This document shows positions 12,399 through 22,900 of a DNA stretch of 64,000 nucleotides, piece by piece. Under the pieces are notes generated by a model. The model ran no database searches. It had not been told where the DNA came from and saw only the letters and a list, made by a program, of their open reading frames with translations. The position numbers and the translations under genes were made by a program. Source of the DNA: Inonotus obliquus (lineage: Eukaryota > Basidiomycota > Agaricomycetes > Hymenochaetales > Hymenochaetaceae); NCBI GenBank assembly GCA_032164295.1, contig JAJHTX010000003.1, positions 3,348,001-3,412,000 on the forward strand, read 5' to 3'. Every line of letters begins with the position of its first letter. Positions within the stretch are counted from its first letter, which is position 1.

Positions 12399-13984
12399 TG
12401 TGATAGCTCGATGAGGAAAAGTAGATGGACGAGCTAATTGCAGGTGATGATGGTGATAAAGAAAGAAGGGTAAAGAGCGACGAGGTGGAGAGTATTCGGT
12501 GGAATTGAAGGGAGGATTGTAGGTAAATATGCAGACGACGGATGGAGGAGAAGAAGAGAAAGAAAAGAAAAAGAAAGTAACCAGTCCCCGCCCAGAATTA
12601 CTATATCCATTGTTTCTCACGCCACTCGCCTTGCCCGCGCACCCTCGCAGGGTATTTTCTACTCTCTGACCTTCCCCATTACCCTCACACAGCACTCAAG
12701 GCAAGACAATTTTGTGCATTTTTCTCCATGGATACTCGTCTTCATATCCTTTTGCGTTGTTCATGGCCGACCTGTGTACTCTTGGTCGTACCTAGGCGGT
12801 CCAACCTCTCCGATTCGAGGGGCTTGGCTCCCCTTATTCGCTTAGGTAACAGTAGCTAACTCGCCTCGATCCATCTTCCGTTCCATCCCGTCTATCCGAA
12901 TTTTCAGCTCTGCGCAAGCTCAACAACAGGACGCGGGACTGGATAGCAACGCGCATGATTTTCAGTCAAGTAGATCATCGGAGTCCAAATTCAATCATGC
13001 CGATCCCTTTCCTATTATGTCTATTTTTAATATCTATCCGTCAGAGTTTCCACCAATCAGATGAACGGCTTTCAAGTTCCGACATAAAGTTTCCGGCGCC
13101 CGGATTGAACTCTTGTCATCCCGCAGCATTTCGTTATCATGCTTCGACGGATTTACCGACACCGCTTCCCTTTGTCAAGACTTTATAGGCCGCCGCCTTC
13201 ATGAAAGAAGAGGACTCAAGACATTCGCTTCACTCTACATTAAGCACAGATCTTGCCAAGGTAAGAATGCGATGTGGCTCCGATTGTTCGAGACAATTGC
13301 ATTCTACTTCGTGGCAACCAGTTTGCTTGTCTTGTTGTTCTTGAGAGGCGTTTTATCCGTATCATATGATCAACTCTAAAGGTCGCGTCTTTACCTATAC
13401 CATTGGCAAGAGGAGGTTAAGACGGTAGTCGCGGTGCGCATCTGCGCGTCCGAGTCAATGTTTATAAATTGGAAGATTACCCTGTAACTGGCAATACATA
13501 TCTAGTGTCAGCTGTAAAAAGCCACGTTTTGCATGAGAAACGCGGCGATGGCTCCAAAGGACCCCAATTTGGTCAAAGCATTCGATGCGGTCAATGTACG
13601 GCTAGTTGAACTGAACTGCTGGGAGAGGGGGGTCAGTTGTCCATGTATTTTTAAGCATCCTGAAGACAGCAGTTTCAAAAAGGCTGCCCGCGGCCGAGCG
13701 CGTTTCGCTCTTAATGAGGTCCATCCATCTATCCGTAAGTACCCTCAAACCTTCCGCTCCTCTCCCAAGCAAGCAGTTGAAACATCGCGACCGCTGGGCT
13801 CTCGATCTGTCAGACGACGTTTTTGACCTGTTGATTTGTGAATTCACGAAAATAATTGCACAAAAATATTCAATCATCATAGACACTAAAATCGATATAT
13901 TACATGCTCAAGCAGTCTACTAACCATATATCGAGGGTCAAAAATGTAAAAATACTATCATCTGTTAGGTGGGGTGTTCCCAGG
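12399..13984. other. Intergenic with possible small gene
   Basis: About 1.6 kb. 12399-12720 is the leader and promoter of the chitin deacetylase. The rest has short plus-strand frames, treated separately at 13113-13830, and an AT-rich stretch near 13830-13970. Confidence 0.4.
13113..13830 (+). CDS. Possible small unrecognised gene
   Basis: Not recognised. Seen: an 88-codon frame (13113-13379) ending in a hydrophobic helix (LFETIAFYFVATSLLVLLFL); an overlapping ATG at 13140 starting with an Arg-rich segment (MLRRIYRHRFPLSRLYR) that resembles a mitochondrial presequence; and, 150 bases on, a 97-codon frame (13533-13826) containing MAPKDPNLVKAFDAVN and KKAARGRARFALNEVHPSI followed by a perfect GTAAGT donor. 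I could not join these into one convincing model; they may be one small gene, two, or chance. Confidence 0.2.
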
Positions 13985-16221
13985 TCAAGCATGGTATGTG
14001 CTAAATTTCGCAGTGTATAGCCCACCCACATTTCCACTGGGATTTGGGCAACTGAATTTCTCCAGTGTGTCTGGAATCACAAAAACAAACCGCCACCCCT
14101 CCTCCTCCGGAATACCGTGGGGCTTCGTGGTAAACTTGAGGAACAAGGGTTTAATATCGTGATTTTCAGCGATCGTCATTTGCAGGAAGTAGATCGTGAA
14201 GGAAGAATGAATCGATGCCGACTTGATTCTTATTCCTGGGAATATAGTAGATGCCTGGCTCGACCTGGATTTCTGGTAAGTCTCCAGAAAACACCGAAGT
14301 GTCGGAGGGTTGAACTTCCAGTGAAACCGTGTGAATATCGTTTTGGCAAGCTTCGAGGGATCGCTTCAGGTTCGGATTGTGCTTGAAATCGGAGAACGAT
14401 GCGTGGTGCCTGTTCCCCTCGGGTTGGAACATTGATTTGAGGTCCAACACAATATTATCTCGAAAAAGTTTGTGAGCGAATGCCTCGTAGATCGCGCGCG
14501 TCATTCCATGAGCTTCTGGATGTTTCTGAAAAAGCTCCCATGTTTCCAAAATCCTGTCACGACCGAGCTCTAGTATTCTCGCCGCACAAAGCCGGGCAAC
14601 ATATCTCGATGTGATGGTCCAACGAATTTTGGGGAGAACAGGCTCAACACTTTCTCGCATAACTAAGCAGATTCTGGATGATAAATGCGAGTGCAATCCC
14701 CTGCCTCCCGTCTGTGCATCACGTTCGCTGCAAACCATGCGTAGTTTCACGGCGTCATCGATGATTCGCATCATGCCCGATATATTATCATTTATCAAAG
14801 TTTGAATTGTACCCCGAAGTTCTTGGTCGTAAAGCATAATCTGATAATCATCGAGATCGAGACAGATGCGCGCAGTTGGCCCGTAATCCTCGAATCTCTT
14901 TAAAGCTTGCGTGAGTTTCGTCTGTCGATTGTCATTGTCCCCCTTGGAGCTATGGTTGATTCTACATACGTATAAACAATCAGAAGATGATAGCCCATGT
15001 GCTCCTAATCAATACTCACACACATTCCACTTCCTCCTGTGTCCATGGATTCATGTATACAACATAGTGACGTCTACTCTGCTGTACATATTGCCAACGA
15101 CTCTGGGTCGGCGAGGTGGTATAAACTAAATTTGTAGCACGGTTGCCCATGCTCGTCAAGGCGGAAGGAGGGTGAACAATTGCATCGGCGGAATCAACGA
15201 AACACCAGCGCTCCTCGTTTGGGGGCCGAATCGTGAACGCAGAATCGGGGTCGAGTATTTCTTCTGCACCAGACTTGGAAAACAGGTAAAAGCGATTAGA
15301 CTTAAAGAGGATAGTAGGGTGTTGCTTTGCGAGGCGGCACTGTAAAGCGTAATTTAACCAGTAGGTTTTTCCTGAAACGATGTCGTGTATTCAATCAGCG
15401 CATAACACGGGACTGGTATCCTTACCAATTCCTGGCTGCCCTGTAATGACGACAGCTGGGGCATGATCCCCTGACCTCATGAAGCTATCTTCAGTGATCT
15501 TGTACACTCGCTTATATTCGGCGCGGACGAGAATCTTTCCGACTAAAGTCGTATCCAGGAAAGGTTTACCGGGAAGAAGATCTCCGTCCAAAACCTCCAC
15601 AGGGGAACCAGCCTCTCCAAATTCAAATACCTGGTTAGAATGTCCCCAAGCAGACTGCCACAACATAAACATCGGATGATCTATAGATTCCATGTCAGAA
15701 CACCACGAACGAACAGCAATGAGCTTTGAGCACTGTACCATTCGGGAGCTTCCTATTGCCACTCAAGGTCAAAGCCCGTGTAAATCGTTCTGGTATGTCC
15801 TCACCCTGACTGCGGCCAGATCTGATCGTTATCTCCTCGCCCAAAATTTCAGATGAGCCGCTATATACTGTCCGCTTTCGAGGCCCGGTGGAGGCTGTAC
15901 AAATAAAGCAGACGATACCAGCACATTAGTTAGCCCAGCAGCACGGTTTATCTCGCACGCAGAATCACTCACGATCGGGCAGAAGTTCAGTCACGGATTC
16001 TGGGGATATCTCAGGTTCGTCAAATTAAATGGACGGATGTAGGAAGACATACCTAAGCCCATGAGAATGACATCTATATAGCCTTCGCCAGTAGGTCCAG
16101 CAGGGAAGTAGTCCTTATCACTCAGAGGAAATGACGGGCTCATCATGACAACATCCTTCTTCTCCTTCTTACTGGCAAGCCACCTCGTGACCTCATTGTA
16201 GAGTTCGAAAATGTTTTTCAC
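13985..16221 (-). pseudogene. Crinkler/RHS-like P-loop NTPase, body, frameshifted
   Basis: CRN/RHS-type proteins combine a ubiquitin-like header, a P-loop NTPase and a restriction-endonuclease-fold domain; they are expanded in Agaricomycetes with mostly unknown roles. Exons seen: KNIFELYNEVTRWLASKK to YFPAGPTGEGYIDVILMG (16218-16055); ISPESVTELLPD; RKRTVYSGSSEILGEEITIR; WQSAWGHSNQVFEF; AVVITGQPGIGKTYWLNYAL, whose G-x-P-G-I-G-K-T is the Walker A motif (join at about 15370-15430); and ERWCFVDSADAIVHPPSAL. The C-terminal part reads NQVGIDSFFLHD, after which the frame breaks near 14185-14200. The homologous reading resumes one frame over as IYFLQMTIAENHDIKPLFLK, ending FSTYHA at TGA 13985. No splice sites can repair this, so I call it frameshifted unless it is a base error. 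Confidence 0.6.
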
Positions 16222-16297
16222 ATTCTGCCTACAATACTACATGAACTTGTAAGTAAGGCAGCACGATTAGCAATAGCAGATGGGCTGACCATGATAG

Positions 16298-17342
16298 TGG
16301 GGACTGGCAATCCCCGCGCGTTGTCCGTGTCCCCCTTTTTTCAATCGGAGCTCGTATACTTACCAAATATGGTATAAAACGATGATCCATGTTTACCGCC
16401 TTCCTCCAGACTTGTACACCGCACTTCAAATAATTAATCCATGTAAAATAAGGCAATAATGAGCATATAGTGAACCATCCTAGTGATAACTCCACTAATC
16501 TCAATAAATGATATGCATATATGCTATAGTTCACTTGTAAAACTGTAAATGACTGCTGGTCAACTTGGAATAATTGTAAGAGACAAGCCTTGGTAAGTTA
16601 GCCACCTTTTCCCCTTGAGATGAGTAACTACTACAATGAAAGATATCAGAACATTTTTTCTGTACCCTGAGCGGCCTGGCAAACCTATCAATATTGATAC
16701 CAAAGATGACATTTATTGCAAGTATCCCATTTGACAGCCGATTGTGATGGTACTGGTTATAGACATGTCACCAGTTGTTTCTTATTTTATCTCAATCAAA
16801 GATGCAGTTTATTACCCATAAAGTATGGATATAAGAATTATGCATTTTCTGGGAGTTCTTATGATGCTGAGTTGTATTTTTATGCACTCATTCACGAAAT
16901 TTGCAGGCGGTCAAGTCAGGTCACGTGATGTATATTTTCCTTATATGCTGAATTTGCTGTGATACTTCGACTGAATGAACTCAACGAATTTTTGAAGGAT
17001 TTCCGAGATCAATGTTTTAATTGTATCTTTGCATGTCTGCCTTCAATTTGTACAAAAAAAATTTTGTAGAAATTGCTTAGTTTGTCAGTTATAACCCTGT
17101 ACTAGGCCATATCTCAATGGTTTTTTGAGTAATTTTTTACCTTTTGACGGAAATAGCTTCATTTAGATCAGATATATGTTATTGACAATTTATTTTTGCA
17201 TTTATTGTGTTGTGGAAGGGGGAAGATGAAGTCGAATGAGTCTTTCACTGACCGGTAAATTCATGTGCTTAAGCGAGCGCCGGCACGACGCGGCATAGAC
17301 CGTGGGAATGTGCGCGAGTCACTTAGGGATTGCCAGTCCCCA
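16298..17342. mobile_element. Non-autonomous TIR DNA transposon, copy 1
   Basis: Perfect 17-bp terminal inverted repeats: TGGGGACTGGCAATCCC at 16298-16314 and its reverse complement at 17326-17342. Both ends are flanked by ATGATAG (16291-16297 and 17343-17349), a 7-bp target duplication. The 1045-bp interior is AT-rich with no transposase-like frame. Its right 300 bp is collinear with the right end of the element at 34430-37214, including the shared stretch TTTGTACAAAAAAAATTTTG in both copies. It lies between the header and body of the CRN-like gene. Confidence 0.8.
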
Positions 17343-17538
17343 ATGATAGCGACCCAACACAATGGGACCTTCTCAAGTGTCCCTTTTAGACAGTAATGGT
17401 CGTTGTTAACTTCTACCAGCTCTGCGACTTTGCATCACTGGGCACCTTAACCGGGAGCGGGCTGCTGAATTGATCAGGATTGTGTACATAGACGATAAAT
17501 TCGACAGTTGGAGACGGGTTCTGCGTGCGAGGAGGCAT
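17343..17538 (-). pseudogene. Crinkler-like header fragment
   Basis: An ATG at 17536-17538 opens MPPRTQNPSPTVEFIVYV followed by HNPDQFSSPLPVKVPSDAK, which resembles the N-terminal header of CRN-type proteins. The frame hits a stop after a few more codons. One base over, the sequence continues as VAELVEVNNDHYCLKGTLEK until the TIR element boundary at 17342. The simplest reading is a header with a one-base deletion near 17430, then split from its body by the transposon. An intron starting near 17415 is an alternative that would leave the gene functional. Confidence 0.4.
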
Positions 17539-17774
17539 TGATGGGAGCAGGGTGAGGGTAACAAACACAGACAATACGTGAACGGGATGACATAATTAAT
17601 CATCACATAAGATTGGTGCCTTAACAGTGTTGTATTGCATAGTGATATACACAATCCAGTGAGAGTACATACACCGGGATTTCAACTGGCACTTATGGTA
17701 GGAAAAGGGAGGAGGAAAACAATCTACAAAGGATATTGCAGAAGAAAAACCCCTTCCAACTCGGATGACCCCCC

Positions 17775-18218
17775 TGTTAGGACTTGAACTTTTCCTTCAT
17801 GCTCTGCTTACTTAATCCCTTATTTGTCATCTTCCTTTTCTGTATATGCTTACTCATCCTTATTATTCATCTTGCTTAGTCGCTCTTTACCAGAACGTTC
17901 CGTAATATTCTATTTTCCTTTCTTACTAATATTCTTCTTAGAGTAATATCTTCCCACGTCTGGTGTGTATATAAGTAGATAGTCTGACTCATTTGTACCC
18001 CGTCTCACTATTCTTCTTACCACCACCATCCCTTAGGTATTTACTCATTGTTTGTACTAACTTAAATATATCTTCTTACCACCACCATCCCTTAGCCTGC
18101 GTGATCGTCTCCGTCGTTGTACAAGTCTTCGACGTTTGAGGCAGCGTACCCTAAAGCTCTGGTGTGAGAGACCCCGACTCCATTCGAGTACCCCCCGAAC
18201 CCGTCGTTTCGCATAACA
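17775..18218 (+). repeat. 5' LTR of chromovirus A
   Basis: Begins TGTTAGGACTTGAAC and ends TTTCGCATAACA, 444 bp. It contains TATATAA at 17968-17974 and two copies of a roughly 23-bp unit (CTTCTTACCACCACCATCCC) at about 18013-18036 and 18071-18094. Near-identical to 33260-33702 and, inverted, to the LTRs of element B. Confidence 0.9.
17968..18012 (+). promoter_or_regulatory. TATA box and predicted RNA 5' end of element A
   Basis: TATATAA at 17968-17974 is followed 34 nt later by GTCTCACTATT (18002-18012), the exact reverse complement of the primer-binding site just past the LTR. A start at 18002 would place these 11 nt at the very 5' end of the RNA. Confidence 0.65.
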
Positions 18219-18219
18219 T

Positions 18220-18230
18220 AATAGTGAGAC
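18220..18230 (+). other. Primer-binding site, self-primer type
   Basis: AATAGTGAGAC begins one base after the 5' LTR and pairs over exactly 11 nt with 18002-18012; flanking bases do not pair. I know no tRNA 3' end that would fit this. The arrangement matches the Tf1 mechanism in which the RNA 5' end folds back as primer. Confidence 0.65.
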
Positions 18231-18631
18231 CCACGTACCAGGACCGTTCAGCGACCTCTGAGTTACCCAGACCTTGCTGTTCCCTCCTGCAGTCTCCTGT
18301 TGACGTCGAGTACCACCCAACGAACACGAGTTTTTACACACCTGGTTTCTACCGAGATAACAACAACCGGCCCGGAGACTGTCAAAGTTTCCATGTAATT
18401 CCAATCTGTTACAACCCTTAACCCGAAGTCACCCTGGTGCTCATCGTTACCATCTGGTGCCGAGGAAACGTCATCTACACCAAGGAATTCCCACACGTTC
18501 ATAGTGCCCCGGGTTTCTCCATTGTCTTTCCTGCCTGGATCTTCCGTGTTGTAGTAAGGCTTACAGACGGCTTGCCGACAAACTTATGTCAGCGCCTAGA
18601 CCCATTACCCATACCCCCTCCTCGTCGTTAA

Positions 18632-19948
18632 ATGTTGTCGAGAACTCATCGTCGACGTGCCTTACTACTAGACGCTGTGGAGAGAGACGTAGATGAACTA
18701 TTTGTTCAGACTCAACCTACGTCGCCCCCGTCCCCCACTCTGACGTCAAGAAGCGACTCGGACGTATCCTCTCTAGAGACTCCTGTATTACGAATGTCAG
18801 GTGGACAAGGACAATAACCAGTGCCCCCTCCTATTCCTCCTAGAGCACCAACCCCTCCGATGGCGCAAGGTTTCAATCAGGCACAGATGCAGCAGTTTGC
18901 GCAGATGTTCGCGTTGGCCCTGGGGCAGATGCCGCAACCTGCAGCCCCCCCAGCCCCACCACCAAAGACTCGTGCAAAGGAACCGAGTGAGTTTGATGGC
19001 AGCAACTACAAGGACTTCAAACGCGAGTATACCCTTTGCTTTGAGTCTGATCCAAGGTCGTTTTCAACAGGCAAGAGCAAGATCCTCTTCGTTCTTTCGT
19101 ATATGAGAGGAGGAGTGGCCAGCACATGGGCTCAGAACTACGTCGATGCGAACCAAGCGAATGGTATTCCGGATGACTGGGCCGCCTTCCAAACAAACCT
19201 AGATAAGTCGTTCGACGATCCGAACAAGAAAGAGAAGGTGCTGGAGGATCTTAGGCGCCTGACTCAAGGGAAGATGACAGCCGACGAATTCTTCGTCAAG
19301 CTCGATATCAAGCGACAGGCAGCTGGTCTTATGGATGCACTGCACGATGGTATCCTTATCGATCGCTTGAAATATGCACTGAACCTAGAGGTTGTTAAGG
19401 GAGTCATGCGCTCAGCCACCGTCCCTACCACCTATGATGGCTGGAAGGCTAAAGCAATAGATGTCGATAGGATCAAGCAACAGTTGCGTCGTGTTTCTAC
19501 AACTAGGACAGGTCCTTCCCACTTGAACTGGCCAAACCAAACCCAAACGAGGAACCCACCCCAAGTCCAACAGCCACAGCAACGTCAGCAGCAGGTCCCT
19601 CCAGTTCAGCGTGATCATCAGGGAGTAGGACCAGGAACTCACCCTGGGATGGGCATACCTATGGACATCGTTGTCGAACGAGCAAAGAGGAGCTTTAACT
19701 GCTGGGCCTGTGGAACACCAGGACACATTGCAGCCAAATGCCCTAGGAAGGAGCAGATTGTGCGGGCAACGATAATGGCATGGGAACCAGAGATGCGCCA
19801 GCTCTTTGCAGACGAACTGGGAAGAATGAAGGAGAGTGCCTTTCAATCGATCAACCAAGGTCCCGAGGAGCTGCGAGTGATGCAAGCTGATGCGGAGGAG
19901 GTCGATGAAGAAAGGGGAGTGGAGGATTTTATCAAGGACCAGGAGTAG
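18632..19948 (+). pseudogene. gag: gag of chromovirus A
   Basis: Gag-like reading: a Ser/Pro-rich N-terminus, KTRAKEPSEFDGSNYKDF and TQGKMTADEFFVKLDIKR of the capsid region, and a CCHC knuckle (CWACGTPGHIAAKC, C-x2-C-x4-H-x4-C). A TAA at 18815-18817 interrupts the frame where element B has CAA. The ATG at 18632 is ACG in B and may itself be a C-to-T change, so the ancestral start is more likely 18795. Ends at TAG 19946-19948. Confidence 0.85.
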
Positions 19949-19974
19949 TCGTCGGGACAACTGGTCAAGCTTCA

Positions 19975-22900
19975 CAAGATTTCGTTTTGTCGTGCGTATT
20001 CCATGACTCATCGTCTATATACTACATTAGAGATTTGAAACACGATGACGCTGCACCTTACTACGAAATCTTGACCGACGTGATACCAACAAGAGCAGAA
20101 GAAGATCTAACAGAAGATGACGTGGAGGTCTTTGAGGAAGCTTACTTCCGAGCACACCCACAATTTATACGAGGATCAAATGGGCGTCAATTGGAGATAG
20201 AGGTGATCTTATCCATGGTCAGCCTGCCTAGATATGAGGGGGACTTCTTAGAGAAAGCGTGAGCTCTAGTCAACTCGGGTTGCACCGGCTCCTGTATCGA
20301 TGAGGAATTTGTGCTCAAGCATGATCTTCCCAGGATCAGGTACATACGTCCTATGATGGTCTTCAATGCAGACAGAACTCTTAATACAGGAGGGATGATG
20401 ACGCACTACGTTGAGTTGGAAATGGTTTTTGGACAACACACTGAAGCAATTCGCCTAGCCGTTACTCGCTTGGCTCACTGCGACGTCTTCCTAGGACATG
20501 ACTGGCTTACAAATCACAATCCAGAGATAGATTGGACTACGGGGAAGATCGAGTTTACACGTTGCCCCCTTGGCTGTCAGCAGAATCGAATCCCGGAGGC
20601 AACTGCAGTCGTGCATAATCGTATGACCGCATCTGATCAACCTTGGCCGATTTACCTCGATGATTTTGAGGACGTATTCAGTGAAGAGAGCTTTGAAAAG
20701 CTTCCCGAACATCGCCCTTGGGATCATGCAATAGATCTAAAGCTGGATTTTAAGCCTAACGATTGCAAGGTGTACCCTTTGAACCCGAAGGAGCAAGCGG
20801 CGCTGAAGGATTTCATTGAAGAAAACTTAGCCTCTGGACGAATCCGTGAATCAAAGTCACCAATGGCATTGCCCTTCTTCTTCATCAAAAAGGAAGACGG
20901 CTCGCTCCGTGCAATCCAAGATTATCGAAAGCTTAACGAGAGAACAGTCAAAAACAAATACCCTCTCCCGCTCATTCAAGAATTAATCGATAAAGTCAAG
21001 GAGGCGAGGATCTTCACCAAACTAGACGTACGTTGGGGGTACTACAACATACGTATTCAAGAAGGAGATGAGTGGAAGGCTGCCTTTCGGATGAACCTAG
21101 GCTTATTCGAACCTACGGTTATGTTCTTCGGGTTAACCAATGCACCAGCTACGTTTCAAGGCTTTATGAACGACATCTTCAGGGACTTAATACACGAAGG
21201 AAGAATCATCATTTACCTTGACGACATTCTGATATTCTCCACCAACAACGCCGAGCATCATCAGCTGGTACGGGAAGTGTTCAAACGACTTCGTGATAAT
21301 CGCTTGTTCCTTAAGCCACAGAAATGCAAATTCGAGGTCGACTGAGTCAAATACCTAGGACATATTATTGGGTGTGGAGAGCTCAAGGTAGATCTGAAGA
21401 AGAGCAAAGCAGTGAGGAACTGGCCAGTGCCGAAGAATGTTACTGAGCTACAAAGGGTCTTAGGCTTCAGAAACTGGTTGCGATGATTCATCAAGGACTA
21501 TAGTCAAGTTGTCAAGCCCCTAACGTCGTTGACAGGCAAGGCGGAGTGGAAGTGGGGAAGGGAACAGCAGGAGGCATTCGAAGGATTAAAGGAGCGCTTA
21601 TGTAGTCCACCCGTGCTTGCTATCCCAAGTTACGATCAACCTTATCGAGTGGAAGCCAACTCATCAAACTATGCTACAGGAGCAGTCTTGCTACAGCAAC
21701 AGGAGGATGGCAAATGGAAACCAGTGGCGTATCGATCGGCGGCACTCAGTGATGCGGAACGGAACTATGAGATCTATGACAAAGAGATGTTGGCAATTGT
21801 TGAAGCACTTCGAGACTGGTGACAGTACCTTTTGGGCGCTAAACATCGCTTTGAAGTCTGGTCGGATCATCTGAATCTCATGTACTTTAAGGAGGCGCAC
21901 AAGCTCAATTACCGCTAAATGTGCGAGATCGCGTCCGGTACCGAAATACCGAGACGAGGGGTGTATGGTTTTAAGTGGGGGAGGGCTAATACGTGCCGGT
22001 ACTTAACCAGTACGGTCACGGTACTTGTTGTCTATGAAAAGGGGGAGTTAATGGATGGGCCGGAAGTGAAGGGTATGTGATTCTGGTATGAAAAGGACAG
22101 GTTAGAATGTGGGAAAAACTTCGGTACAGGTCGGTATGGGAGAGAACGTAGCAAAACAAGAGTCTAATACCGTGGGAAAAACCTCGGTACAGGTCGGTAC
22201 AGAAAGAAAGGGGTCGGTACCGTGGGAAAAATGTCGGTACAGGTCGGTACTTGAACGAACGGGTTCGGTATGTGCAGAAACGTTGTAAAACAAAAGCTCA
22301 GTACAGAAACGAAAGGTGGATGTGCAGAATTCAAAGGATAACAAAATGTCGGTACCGTGGGAAAAACGTCGGTACAGGTCGGTACTGCAAGGAAACTGCT
22401 AGCACGGGATGGTATAGCAAGAAACAGTCTGGGGGAGGCTGGTGGCTGAGAGTGTTGACTGGACTGGGAAGGAAACCTGAGCCCTCACACGGGAGGCTAA
22501 CTCTGAAGGTTCACTTGAGACGGAACTGGGATGGGACTGGGACGAAGCTTGAGATGAGACTGAGATGGAACTGAGAAGGGGGTGAGGAAACCCGAGCCCT
22601 CACGTTAGAGGCTAGCTCCTAAGATTACCTGGAGAGCTACTACGTACAGGAGGAGATATTTATACTACTGTACCGTAGTTAGCTCATAAGTCCAAAAGGA
22701 GAAAGTAAAAAGGAGGATCAAAACAAAGAAAAATGTCATAAGAAGAATGAATACAGTAGAGCCATCAGGGGGACAACAAGAAAGGGTTAGGTAGGACAAG
22801 ATACCAATGAAAACGTAGCATATAGTACCCCTGGATGAAAAGTCCTCAGGACAAGAGATTTGAGCCCCTGCCAATTGATACCGACACGTTCCTGGTGGTA

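Noticed and set aside
11935..12414. 159-codon plus frame with Val-Pro repeats
   Set aside because: Antisense shadow of the Gly/Thr repeat in the chitin deacetylase.
18821..19948. Taking the long A gag frame as an intact gene
   Set aside because: It starts only after an in-frame TAA that replaces CAA of element B; it is the remainder of a broken gag.
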